Under the pieces are notes generated by a model. That model was not told where the DNA came from. It saw only the letters and a program-made list of their open reading frames with translations, and searched no databases. A DNA stretch of 64,000 nucleotides from Pseudomonadota bacterium (GTDB lineage: Bacteria > Pseudomonadota > Gammaproteobacteria > Pseudomonadales > Pseudohongiellaceae), in assembly GCA_027621405.1 (NCBI GenBank), contig JAQCBT010000007.1, positions 1 to 64,000 of the forward strand, read 5' to 3'. Shown here piece by piece: positions 54,581 to 63,395 of the stretch (position 1 is the first letter of the stretch; each line of letters opens with the position of its first letter). A program made the translations under genes and the position numbers.

Positions 54581-56161
54581 TCAGGCCGTTTCCGCCCTGA
54601 CTCGCTGATCGAGGTCCGACATTGCCCACTGGGCAGACATGACCGCGCTCTCTTGCCATGCTGAATGCATACTGACCTGGTCGCCGATGAAGTAGTGACG
54701 CCCATTCACTGGCTGCTGCAAGCGGTGGTACAGCTCTTCCTCTTCATGGGTCCAGCCCCTACCGAAGCTACGCTGCCATCGCGCTGAACAACCCAGCATG
54801 TGGTTCATGCGATGCCAGGCTATCGTGATGGGTTTCTCAACCAGATTTCGATAATCGGGGTGCAGCTTCTCACCATCGCTGAGGTGCGCTTCGATACGCT
54901 CCGCCTGGGTCATCTTCGTGTGATACATGCCCCCTCCATAGTCGTAAGCACCGAGGACAACACCCTTCTGCTGGTGAATACCAGCCGTGGGATACCAGAT
55001 CTGGCGGCTGGGATTGTTCATCCACGAAATTCCACCATAGATATCCATGTCTTCCCAGAAGCGAGTCCTCGCCTGGAAAGCAGCCTTGTAGGCCTCACCG
55101 CGACGCACATATTTCATTGCTCGCACATAGTCGCTGGGGAAGTTATGGTCGATGCCAACCATGAGATGGGTCGGAATGCAGTTGAAGCAATAGTCCGCCT
55201 GCATGGTATGACGCACGCCATCCTGGTCATAGCTGATCTCGACACCGTTGTCGCGAACCTGCACACCAGCCACCATGGCGCGATATTTAACCCGATCACC
55301 CACCTGGCGCAGGAAGCCCTCGATGATCTTGTCCATACCGCCCTTCGGCTGCAGGAGAATCGGGCCGGTATCGCCTTCGTTGGCACCCATTAGCTGGCGT
55401 CCCAGGCGGGTCTGCAACAGATCCCGAAACGCAATCATATCGTTCTGCACGCCGTGCTTGAGGAAACCACCCTCCGCATAACCAGCTCGGAAACTGCCGC
55501 GATAGACGTCATCTTCGCTGAGATCCCCGAAATCGCGGATCATGCCGAGCAGAGTCTCGGCCTCGCTCTCGCTGAAGGGAGAATTCATTTCTTCCGCAGT
55601 CATGGCCTTGGCCATGAGTTCTGCCATGAAGCCACGCATATTGGTGGTGTAGTCGATGTTGCGGATGGGCTTACCACCCAACATGGCATCGTCCTGCACC
55701 AGGGAAGTCTTGTTTTCGTTGATGAAGATTTCCAGCTCTACCCCGAGTTCCTTGCAGTAGGCCAGAAGATTGCGGTGGGTGCTGGGGATACGGGCCGCGC
55801 CTGCATTGAAGTACATATGAGGTTCATCGTCGAACTCGCAGTACTGGCGATTGCCAATCTCATCAATGAGATCGCCATGGCGCACGGTGAAGATTCTGCC
55901 GCCACAGCGATGTGAGGCTTCGAGGATCTCGCAGTCATAACCGCGCTTACCCAATTCATAGGCCACGGTCAGTCCGGATATACCGCCACCGAGGATCGCC
56001 ACCTTGCGGCTGTTCCCGGCAAGATTGAGCAGATCCAGATTGGCTGATGCGGCAGTTCCCGGCAGCAGGCCCAGGGCTGCGCCAGCGCGTAATGTTGCTG
56101 CCGTGCCACCGGTGGTGCCCAGCAGATTCAGGAATTCACGCCGGGTAACAAATCCAGCCAT
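54581..56161 (-). CDS. Tat-exported flavin monoamine oxidase
   Basis: The ATG at 56161 has a GGGGGAG ribosome binding site and gives 526 residues; the longer frame is unsupported. The N terminus VTRREFLNLLGTTGG is a Tat-type twin-arginine signal, with a cleavage site near TAASA. The FAD motif is VAILGGGISGLTVAYELGKRGYDCEILEASHRCGGRIFTVR. The rest follows the FAD amine oxidase fold (NTHLMVGIDHNFP-like and GWTHEEEELYHRLQQ). An amine is oxidised in the periplasm, and the adjacent cytochrome c is a possible electron acceptor instead of oxygen. Confidence 0.85.
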   Translation of the reverse strand: MAGFVTRREFLNLLGTTGGTAATLRAGAALGLLPGTAASANLDLLNLAGNSRKVAILGGGISGLTVAYELGKRGYDCEILEASHRCGGRIFTVRHGDLIDEIGNRQYCEFDDEPHMYFNAGAARIPSTHRNLLAYCKELGVELEIFINENKTSLVQDDAMLGGKPIRNIDYTTNMRGFMAELMAKAMTAEEMNSPFSESEAETLLGMIRDFGDLSEDDVYRGSFRAGYAEGGFLKHGVQNDMIAFRDLLQTRLGRQLMGANEGDTGPILLQPKGGMDKIIEGFLRQVGDRVKYRAMVAGVQVRDNGVEISYDQDGVRHTMQADYCFNCIPTHLMVGIDHNFPSDYVRAMKYVRRGEAYKAAFQARTRFWEDMDIYGGISWMNNPSRQIWYPTAGIHQQKGVVLGAYDYGGGMYHTKMTQAERIEAHLSDGEKLHPDYRNLVEKPITIAWHRMNHMLGCSARWQRSFGRGWTHEEEELYHRLQQPVNGRHYFIGDQVSMHSAWQESAVMSAQWAMSDLDQRVRAETA

Positions 56162-56461
56162 AATCCCACTCCCCCTTTTTCCTGTAACTGATTGTAATTG
56201 CAAGTCATTTGCGACATTAATCAAGCGCGCAAGCTTAACATTTTCCGGTGCCGGAATGAGTAACAATTTGTCTCATTTAAGACCCGAATTTCGCTTCGAG
56301 TTGTTCATCGGCTTGGCATGTTTGACAGCCCGGAAAGTGATGGATCTTGCAGGTGCTCACGACCGAATCGCTATGCCGGACGCGAGGACACGGTTCGGAC
56401 TTTGCCGGGCACGCCCTGCATTCTAGAATGGCATCAGAATCCCTTGAATCGAGAGCAGACC

Positions 56462-56776
56462 ATGACGCCGACTGACTATTTTCCCGAACATATCAGGAAC
56501 CTTCCTGCCTATGAGGGCCAATTCGAAGCCTATGAACTAAAAGGCCGGCAATGCAGGGTCCTGTTTGGCAGCTACCCGGCTGGCAGTGTGGTGGAAGCCC
56601 ACAGCCACGACACGGACAATGTGGGAATAATCACCCGGGGTGAGCTGAGGCTGACGATGGATGGGGTGACCTCAGTGATCCGGGCCGGTGAGTGGTATCA
56701 CGTGCCGAAGGGAAAGGAACATGCTGCGGAGTTCGCCGTTGATACAGCCGATATCGAATTCTGGTTTAGTGACTAA
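56462..56776 (+). CDS. Small cupin domain protein
   Basis: The ATG at 56462 gives 104 residues. The cupin core is GSYPAGSVVEAHSHDTDNVGIITRGELRLTMDGV, with the metal His pair HSH and the later His in KGKEHAAEF. It probably binds a metal; reaction unknown. It converges on the sensor kinase gene, overlapping its 3' end by 11 nt. The 300-nt gap 56162-56461 upstream shows no gene. Confidence 0.8.
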   Translation: MTPTDYFPEHIRNLPAYEGQFEAYELKGRQCRVLFGSYPAGSVVEAHSHDTDNVGIITRGELRLTMDGVTSVIRAGEWYHVPKGKEHAAEFAVDTADIEFWFSD

Positions 56777-59489
56777 CTCCAGCGCGCAATGCTTCCCTGA
56801 CATTGCGGGACATCTCCGACGCGGTAAATGGCTTCCGCATAATGCTGTTTATTTCGCCGGTTTCGCTCGCGCTGCCACTGGCCTCGCTCTGATAAAGTAG
56901 TTCGCTGTGGCCCGTACAAATAATGACGGGCAGATTGGACCTCACCGCGCGCATGGATTGCATTAACCCGGTTCCGCTCAAGCCGGGCATCAACTGGTCG
57001 GAAATTACCAGGTCGAACGCCTCCGGCTTCTGGCGGAAACTGGCAAGGGCGTCGAGTGGATCGTTGAATGCCTCCACTTCATAACCCAGTTTGTCCAGCA
57101 AGTCCTTCAGAGACCCAAGCAGGTCTTCTTCATCATCTACTAACAGAATCCGCTCACCGCTGCCTTGAACAAGCTCGGTGCTGTCATCACTTTCATGAAT
57201 GTCTTCTGTGGCAATGAACGTGTTGAAGAATATTTCAAATTCAGTACCGACGCCCGGCTCTGAAACGACGTTGATTTTGCCGCCATGGGCGCGCACGATC
57301 TTGAACACCATGGAAAGACCCATGCCGGTGCCTTCCCCTTCGCGAGTCGTGTAGAAAGGCTCGAAGATCAGGTTGTAGTCCTGCTTCGCGATCCCGCAGC
57401 CGTTGTCCTTCACTTTCAAAACCACGTAGCTACCCGGATTAACGACACCGTGGGAAAGGTAGTGCGGTTCCTTCACGTCCCTGCTCTGCACCTCGACGCT
57501 GATCTTGCCTTCTTCCTTATCAACTGCATGACTGGCATTGGTCGCGAGATTGACGATTATCTGTTGCAATTGCGTGAAATTGGCGAGGACTACAAGTTGC
57601 TCTTTGTCATCGTTCACCACAAGATCTATTTTCTGCGGAATGCTGGCCTTCAGCAGCTTCAACGACTCCCGAGCAACCGACTGCAGGTCAAGGGGCTTCT
57701 GCTCGACGCTCATGTCCCGGCTGAAGGATAGTATCTGGCTACACAGATCGCTGCCACGGCGGGTTGCATTAACGATCTTCTGCAGATGTTCCCTGTTTGG
57801 TTCCGAGATGTCGGACAGCGCTGTGAGTTCAGCGTAGGCGCTGATCACTGCCAATACGTTATTGAAATCATGAGCGATGCCGCCGACCAGGTTACCCAAA
57901 GCCTCCATCTTCTGGCTCTGGTGTTTGACCCGTTCCTCATTCAGCCGCCTGGTCACATCCCGAATCAAGGAGAAATAGCCGAGCACCTTGCCGTCGGAAC
58001 TCACTATTCGGGTACCGATGGTTTCCCCAATAAACTCTCCCTTACTCGACTTCACGAAACTCAGTATCTGGGGTCGAATCTCCGTATCGACACTGTCCAA
58101 CATGCGTTGCTCTGCTTCACGCTGTTCATCGCTCCTGAAGTGCATCAGGTCCGTCACCTTCATCGCCAGCAATTCGTCCCGGTCAAAACCAAACATGTCT
58201 ACGGCACTATTGTTCACCTCGTAAATGCTGCGATCAGCGTGGGTAATCAGTACCGCGTCGGGAAGGTTGTTTATCAGGGATTCAAAGAGATTCTTCTGAT
58301 TGGCAAGATCATCGGAGTATACCTGTAAAGCGTTCTCCACCTCCCTGCGCCGCTTCAGTGCCACCAGCAAAGCCAGGATCAGAACCGCCTGCAGTAGCAC
58401 AATCACAATCGCTGCAATGATCTGGTAGCGATAGGCATTCCAAAGTGTCACAGACTCATACAGGATTTCACTGTCTTGCGGCAACACTCTTCGATCGATG
58501 CCAAGTGCATCCAGCTGCCTGCCGTCGAACACATAGTTTAGATTATTCTGAAACGGAAGCGGGGCAACACCGATTGCGTTGGCCACGATCTGTTCACCGG
58601 TTTCACGCCCTCTATTTTCTGCGAAATCCATGTAGCCACCCACAATCCCGAAGCCAAGCGCAGAATCGTAACTGGCGAGTATGGGAATGCCGAAAGTGAT
58701 TGTTATCTCTGCCAATGCATCGGTAGAGGCGAAGCGATTGCCCGCGGTATCAGCTTCATAGCTTAACAATATTCCGGCACTGCTATCGGGGTCAGTAGTG
58801 ACATGCTCCGCCAATCTATCAATGGGGGCACCTGTCACATAATGCATCGTTATCCCAGGTAACGCATCACCGGCAAGCTGTTCGACCTGCAAGCGTTGAA
58901 CTGGTGCATAACCATCGACCCCCGAGAATACATAGAAATCGGTCAGGCCCGGAACCAGTTGGGAGGCTAATTGCAGTGTCCCTCTCATTGCTTCATTGGA
59001 ATTACGGTCGGTAGTAATAACGACGACATCGTCGGATTGGGTCAGATCGGTGATAGCTTGCTGAGGTACAACATAGATGCGGTTCACGCCTGGCAGGAGT
59101 TCATCACCGTAACGCTCGATGAACTGGGCTGAGATGGGTAGTACAGCAACAACATTGTCTATGGGATCAAGTTGATGACGATCGGCGATACGGTCCACAA
59201 TCGCCTGAGGAATGTCGTCGATCGGGTAGTTATTGATTCCGGCGTAATCTACAGATAGCCGGTAACTGATATCGACGCCGGTACGTGTGTTAAGAAATTC
59301 AAGCAGCGCATTGTCGAAGGCATGCCGCCAGCCCCCCAGATAGGCAGAATCATGAACCACGAGAACATGGTGGTCCCGGAATTCTTGTTCTTGTGCAGTC
59401 GCACTGGAAATCGTGAGCAAAGAGAAGACGAACAGGCCGACCAGGAGGTAGCTGTGCAGAGACGAGATTCTGGCGACCAGGTAATCCAT
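56766..59489 (-). CDS. Hybrid sensor histidine kinase with ABC substrate-binding-like sensor
   Basis: A 907-residue kinase. After a signal-like N terminus (LLVGLFVFSLLTISSATAQE), residues about 36-350 resemble an ABC substrate-binding (PF04392-type) domain (HVLVVHDSAYLGGWRHAF, DFYVFSGVDGYAPVQRL, GIPILASYDSALGFGIVGGY). A helix (IIAAIVIVLLQAVLILALLVAL) leads to a PAS domain (LPDAVLITHADRSIYEVNN, 410-520), the H-box GGIAHDFNNVLAVISAYAEL, the ATPase (DNGCGI, GEGTGMGLSM) and a receiver (LLVDDEEDL, VISDQLMPG). The last Asp is the phosphoacceptor. A periplasmic ligand is inferred. No response-regulator gene lies next to it. Confidence 0.85.
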   Translation of the reverse strand: MDYLVARISSLHSYLLVGLFVFSLLTISSATAQEQEFRDHHVLVVHDSAYLGGWRHAFDNALLEFLNTRTGVDISYRLSVDYAGINNYPIDDIPQAIVDRIADRHQLDPIDNVVAVLPISAQFIERYGDELLPGVNRIYVVPQQAITDLTQSDDVVVITTDRNSNEAMRGTLQLASQLVPGLTDFYVFSGVDGYAPVQRLQVEQLAGDALPGITMHYVTGAPIDRLAEHVTTDPDSSAGILLSYEADTAGNRFASTDALAEITITFGIPILASYDSALGFGIVGGYMDFAENRGRETGEQIVANAIGVAPLPFQNNLNYVFDGRQLDALGIDRRVLPQDSEILYESVTLWNAYRYQIIAAIVIVLLQAVLILALLVALKRRREVENALQVYSDDLANQKNLFESLINNLPDAVLITHADRSIYEVNNSAVDMFGFDRDELLAMKVTDLMHFRSDEQREAEQRMLDSVDTEIRPQILSFVKSSKGEFIGETIGTRIVSSDGKVLGYFSLIRDVTRRLNEERVKHQSQKMEALGNLVGGIAHDFNNVLAVISAYAELTALSDISEPNREHLQKIVNATRRGSDLCSQILSFSRDMSVEQKPLDLQSVARESLKLLKASIPQKIDLVVNDDKEQLVVLANFTQLQQIIVNLATNASHAVDKEEGKISVEVQSRDVKEPHYLSHGVVNPGSYVVLKVKDNGCGIAKQDYNLIFEPFYTTREGEGTGMGLSMVFKIVRAHGGKINVVSEPGVGTEFEIFFNTFIATEDIHESDDSTELVQGSGERILLVDDEEDLLGSLKDLLDKLGYEVEAFNDPLDALASFRQKPEAFDLVISDQLMPGLSGTGLMQSMRAVRSNLPVIICTGHSELLYQSEASGSASETGEINSIMRKPFTASEMSRNVREALRAGVSH

Positions 59490-59709
59490 AAGGAATCTGT
59501 TGAAACCCCTTTATTAGTGTAGTCTGGAGGGCAGTATTAGCGAGCCAGGACTTCCCATCCACTTCGGATGGACGCTAACATTCGACCGGAGTCGCGACAA
59601 TGAGCTTCGTTGTTGATTTTACGGGGTTTTTTTGTACTAACCACGACTTTCCAGATAGTCCTTGTACCAAGATAAGGCGGTAGTAGCAACAAGTTGGGCC
59701 GTTGCGACT

Positions 59710-60366
59710 TTAGACAGGCAGATGGCCCGTCTTAACCCAGATCACCGTGTCTACATCTACGAATGGTGTGTGTTCGCTAAAATGAGGACTGCGAATCCAT
59801 GTGCCTGCGGGATAGCAACCATGCTCATCCCTGAATTCACCACTGAGGACATAAATCTCTTCGCCTCCATAGTGCCTGTGTCGTTGAAAGCGCTCCCCCG
59901 CCGGAAATCTCACCAGGGCCACCGATTCTGTACCGTGCTGATGCAGGGGCATTACCAGTAGATTGCCCTGGCCAGGCAACCAGGGCGAATTGGTCGTATC
60001 CACCTGCAGATGGCTGCTGTCGCCCGACTGAAACTGGTGCAACTTTACCAGGATTTCGCAACCTTCCTCGCTAAACGGTGAGTGACGGAATCCTTCCGGG
60101 TTGCGGAAATAGGTGCCGGCGCCATAGTCACCCGTCTCATCTGAGAAGGTGCCCTTGAGCACCAGGATCTCTTCTCCCAGGGGATGACCGTGGGCAGAGA
60201 AGCTGGCACCGGGATCATAGCGGACTACGCTGGTGGCATGACCTCGCTCGGCGTCTTCCCGCGCCAGAGGCTTGCGCCACACGCCAGCCTTCGGACTGGC
60301 GACCCAGTCCATGTCCGCGGTATCGATAACGACCCGCTCATCGAAGTTCATGTTAATAAGAGCCAA
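59710..60366 (-). CDS. Tandem cupin protein, ChrR-type
   Basis: A 218-residue protein with two cupin repeats: FSAHGHPLGEEILVLKGTFSDETGDYGAGTYFRNPEG and FQRHRHYGGEEIYVLSGEFRDEHGCYPAGTWIRSPHF. Both keep the HxH...E metal pattern of ChrR cupin-like anti-sigma domains; the zinc-binding ASD domain is absent. Function is unknown, though related proteins sense singlet oxygen or organic peroxide. A possible start lies 15 nt in (60351). It follows mlaA by 3 nt and may be cotranscribed with it. Confidence 0.75.
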   Translation of the reverse strand: MALINMNFDERVVIDTADMDWVASPKAGVWRKPLAREDAERGHATSVVRYDPGASFSAHGHPLGEEILVLKGTFSDETGDYGAGTYFRNPEGFRHSPFSEEGCEILVKLHQFQSGDSSHLQVDTTNSPWLPGQGNLLVMPLHQHGTESVALVRFPAGERFQRHRHYGGEEIYVLSGEFRDEHGCYPAGTWIRSPHFSEHTPFVDVDTVIWVKTGHLPV

Positions 60367-60369
60367 GAA

Positions 60370-61131
60370 TCAGAACTCTTCAAACGCCAGATCCGGCAGG
60401 CTACCAGAAATTTCAAACTCGCGCTGTTGAAGATAGGCTTCACGCAGGAACAGATAGTGATCGCCGATGATGAAATCATCGAGACTCAGGTAGTTAGCCC
60501 GGTAGTCCACTACCTCGGTGACCAATAAAGTGTTGCGCGTTGCCGTGTGATCAATCTGGCGCACTGGTTCGACGATGCCATCCACGCCCAGACCGAAGGC
60601 ATCCCTGACTGTACTTGGGCCGAAGAATGGGAGTACCAGGTAGGGGCCTTCATTCACGCCATAGAGGGCGAGGGTCTTGCCGAAATCCTGCCGATTCTTC
60701 TCCAGGCCGAACTCGCTGTCAGCCACATCCAGCAGACCACCCAGTCCCAGGGTGGAATTGATGGTCAGGCGACCGAGGTCATGAGCAGCCTGTCCAAACT
60801 TCAGCTGTGCCACATCGTTGAGAATGACACGCACCTCGTCGAGGTTGCGAAAGAAGTTGCCGATACCCCGGCGCAGGAAGCCTGGTGTCGCCGTCTTGTA
60901 GGTACCGGCAACGGGTTTCATGACCCAGCGGTCAACAACCTGGTTGAACTGGTGAGTCACCCGATTCACTGGCTCCAACGGATCACTCTCAGCCGCCTGT
61001 GCCGTTGGCGCACTGATCAGGATAAAAAGGATTGCCAGTGCAATGCCTTTGGGGGCGGGCATTCTGCGCACCGGCAATCCACAGAGAGCCTTGCTTGCGG
61101 CTTTAAATTTGTCGAACACTCGAGCAGTCAT
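60370..61131 (-). CDS. mlaA: Phospholipid-binding lipoprotein MlaA (VacJ)
   Basis: A 253-residue MlaA-family protein. The segments SDPLEPVNRVTHQFNQVVDRWVMKPVAGTYKTATP, GIGNFFRNLDEVRVILNDVAQLKFGQAAHDLGRLTINSTLGLGGLLDVA and LALYGVNEGPYLVLPFFGPSTVRD are diagnostic. MlaA extracts mislocated phospholipids from the outer membrane. The leader (LAILFILISAPTAQAAE) has no clear lipobox Cys, so a normal signal peptide is possible. Other mla genes are not in the window. Confidence 0.88.
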   Translation of the reverse strand: MTARVFDKFKAASKALCGLPVRRMPAPKGIALAILFILISAPTAQAAESDPLEPVNRVTHQFNQVVDRWVMKPVAGTYKTATPGFLRRGIGNFFRNLDEVRVILNDVAQLKFGQAAHDLGRLTINSTLGLGGLLDVADSEFGLEKNRQDFGKTLALYGVNEGPYLVLPFFGPSTVRDAFGLGVDGIVEPVRQIDHTATRNTLLVTEVVDYRANYLSLDDFIIGDHYLFLREAYLQQREFEISGSLPDLAFEEF

Positions 61132-61242
61132 AATCCTTCACTCTCTACTATTAACTATAGCTGGCCAACAGCGCCCCCAATCACGCAATTACCCCAGCTC
61201 CAGGACCCACGTACCACGCCCACTCCCAGGCAATCATTCTGT

Positions 61243-61276
61243 GGACACCCATTTAATTTTTTCAGGACACCCATTT
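61243..61276. repeat. Direct repeat pair of GGACACCCATTT
   Basis: The 12-mer GGACACCCATTT occurs at 61243-61254 and 61265-61276 (22-nt period), each followed by T-rich sequence. It lies in the gap between tetR and mlaA. It resembles remnants of small REP-like or MITE elements, but no transposase is close. Confidence 0.5.
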
Positions 61277-61335
61277 TTTATTCTCTCCTCCCGCGCTTCC
61301 CCAACTCTTCGAACCCAACGTTCAAACAAAATAAA

Positions 61336-61352
61336 TAGACCAGTCTATTATT
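61336..61352. promoter_or_regulatory. TetR operator, copy downstream of tetR
   Basis: The 12-nt perfect palindrome TAGACCAGTCTA (61336-61347) plus TATT-type flank repeats a 17-nt sequence also found at 61975. It lies 17 nt beyond the tetR stop and about 205 nt upstream of mlaA, so it could let the regulator affect mlaA. Confidence 0.6.
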
Positions 61353-61368
61353 AAAATTCCAAATTTTT

Positions 61369-61962
61369 TTAGCGGCTGAAGAAAAATTTCATGAACATAT
61401 CCAGCGGTTGCCTGCTCTTCTGTAGTTTCATCTTCATCACCGCCCCTTGCCAGGAATTCATCAGCAGCTGGGCTCCCTCGTCCGGGTTCAGCTCACCCAG
61501 ATTCAGGTCCCGGGCCTCCGGCCCTTTGAGGCATTCAGCAATCCTGTCTACCATCAACTGGGAGAGCTCATTGATCTTGCAGCGTAGCTTCTCATTCACA
61601 TCCGCCAGTTCCTGGGACAGATTGGCCAACAGGCAACCCTGGCAATAGTCGATCTCCCCGTAGTGGTCGATACTGCCCTGGAAGAAGGTCTTCAACTTGT
61701 CATAGCTGTCCAGGTCCGATCGCTCGAGCAAGGTTTCCAGCGCCTGCAAATTCTGCTGCCCATAGTGCTGCACCACCTGCATCCCGAAATCCTCCTTGCT
61801 ATCGAAGTAGTGATAGAAGGAACCCTTGGGAATACTGGCCTCGCGCAGGATGTCGTTCAAACCCACGCTGTTGAAGCTGTTGTTGATAAACAGCTCCTCG
61901 CCCACCGCCAGCAGCGCTTCGCGGCATTGATTGAACTTTTGTTCGTCTCTAACTCGGGCCAT
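61369..61962 (-). CDS. TetR/AcrR family repressor
   Basis: A 197-residue repressor. The DNA-binding domain is VRDEQKFNQCREALLAVGEELFINNSFNSVGLNDILREASIPKGSFYHYFDSKEDFGMQV; the C-terminal part contains CQGCLLANLSQELADVNEKL, a cysteine-bearing region like NemR/AcrR_C ligand domains. It diverges from the efflux adaptor gene and should repress it through the palindrome at 61975. Confidence 0.87.
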   Translation of the reverse strand: MARVRDEQKFNQCREALLAVGEELFINNSFNSVGLNDILREASIPKGSFYHYFDSKEDFGMQVVQHYGQQNLQALETLLERSDLDSYDKLKTFFQGSIDHYGEIDYCQGCLLANLSQELADVNEKLRCKINELSQLMVDRIAECLKGPEARDLNLGELNPDEGAQLLMNSWQGAVMKMKLQKSRQPLDMFMKFFFSR

Positions 61963-61974
61963 GGGGGCAAATAT

Positions 61975-61991
61975 TAGACCAGTCTATTATT
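61975..61991. promoter_or_regulatory. TetR operator in the divergent promoter region
   Basis: TAGACCAGTCTA (61975-61986) followed by TTATT repeats the site at 61336. It starts 13 nt upstream of the tetR start codon and lies 117 nt before the adaptor gene, where autoregulation and repression of the efflux genes are expected. Confidence 0.8.
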
Positions 61992-62107
61992 TATAGCAAG
62001 CACTTCCTTCTCCTTTCCATACGGTCGCTGGGAAATACCGTGTAACCAAGTTTCATGAGTCGTCGTCTAACCCACGAAAGCCATAAAAATCATTACAGAC
62101 TCAGCAC

Positions 62108-63382
62108 ATGCCTATCTCTGATACTTCTTCCCAGGACGTGGCTCTCACGCCCCGCTCCAACAGCACGCGCACCGTCATCATCGGCGCGGTAATCGGGCTG
62201 CTTGGCCTCGCAGCCTGGTTCGTTACCCCAATGATCCAGCGCTGGACCCTGGCAGAAGACACGATTTCAGCCGAACGACTGCGAACCGCTACCGTGAGCC
62301 GCGGTGATTTCGTGCGCGACATCTCCGTGCAAGGCAGGGTAGTTGCCGCAGTCAGCCCTACCCTCTATGCGACTCAGACAGGCACGGTCACATTCGAAGT
62401 TGAATCAGGAGATACCGTAGAAGCCGGTCAGGTGATCGCCGTGATCGACAGCCCCGAGATTCAGAACCAGTTATTGCAGGAGCAGTCGCGGCTCACTTCC
62501 CTCAAGGTCGAACTGGATCGTCAGCGCATCATGACCCGTCAACAACAACTGGAGAACCAGAAGTCCGAGGATTCCGCAGCCATCACACTGCAAGCCGCCA
62601 AGCGGGAAATGACCCGTGCCGAGCAGGCCTTTCGCCAGGGCGCACTCACCGAAGTGGACTATGAGAAAGCCCAGGACGATCTGCAAACGGCCGAGTTGCT
62701 GCACAAGCACTCGCTGCTGGACAAGGACCTCGACAACGAACGCCTGGAGTTCGAATTGCAGACCAGGCAACTCAGCGTCGACCAACAGGAGCTGCTGGTC
62801 GCCGACCTCACCCGCCAGGTGGATGAGCTGGACATACTCTCGCCAGTGAGCGGCATCGTGGGCAATCTCGCGGTGGACCAGAAGACCAACGTCACCAAGA
62901 ATCAGGCCATCCTCAGTGTGGTCGACCTCACCGCCTTCGAAGTGGAAGTGCAGATCTCAGAGAGCTACGCCGACGACCTCGCCATCGGCATGCAGGCAGA
63001 AGTGCGTGCCGGCGGCGAAGACTACAGCGCCGTGCTCATCGCCGTCTCCCCGGAGATCATAGACAACCAGGTTACCGGTCGCGTGCGTTTCCGTGATTAA
63101 GTCCCGGCAGGACTGCGCCAGAACCAGCGCCTCTCTACCCGCATCCTGCTGGAAGAGAAATTCAATGTGTTGAAAGTGCAACGGGGTCAGTTCTTCGACA
63201 GCGGCAATGGCCGGGTCGCCTATCGCATCGAAGACGGCATCGCCTATCGAACTCCTATCCTGAGCGGAGCCACCAGCTTAAACAGCATCGAGATAATCGA
63301 AGGCCTGCAGGAAGGAGACACCATCATCATATCCGGCACCGACCAGTTCAATGGCGCCGAGACAGTACTGATTAATAACTAG
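62108..63382 (+). pseudogene. HlyD/MacA-type efflux adaptor, interrupted by an in-frame stop
   Basis: A periplasmic adaptor of the HlyD family: one N-terminal helix (IIGAVIGLLGLAAWFVTPMI), lipoyl half-motif GTVTFEVESGDTVEAGQVIAVIDSPEI, a coiled coil (about 115-235) and the second half-motif ILSPVSGIVGNLAVDQKTNVTKNQAIL. Codon 331 (63098-63100) is TAA. The same frame then continues without a break as VPAGLRQNQRLSTRILLEEKFNVLKVQRGQFFDSGNG to a stop at 63382. A single base change from CAA or GAA explains this. The truncated product keeps the coiled coil but loses the C-terminal beta-domains. Confidence 0.8.
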
Positions 63383-63395
63383 AGGGGATTTACAA

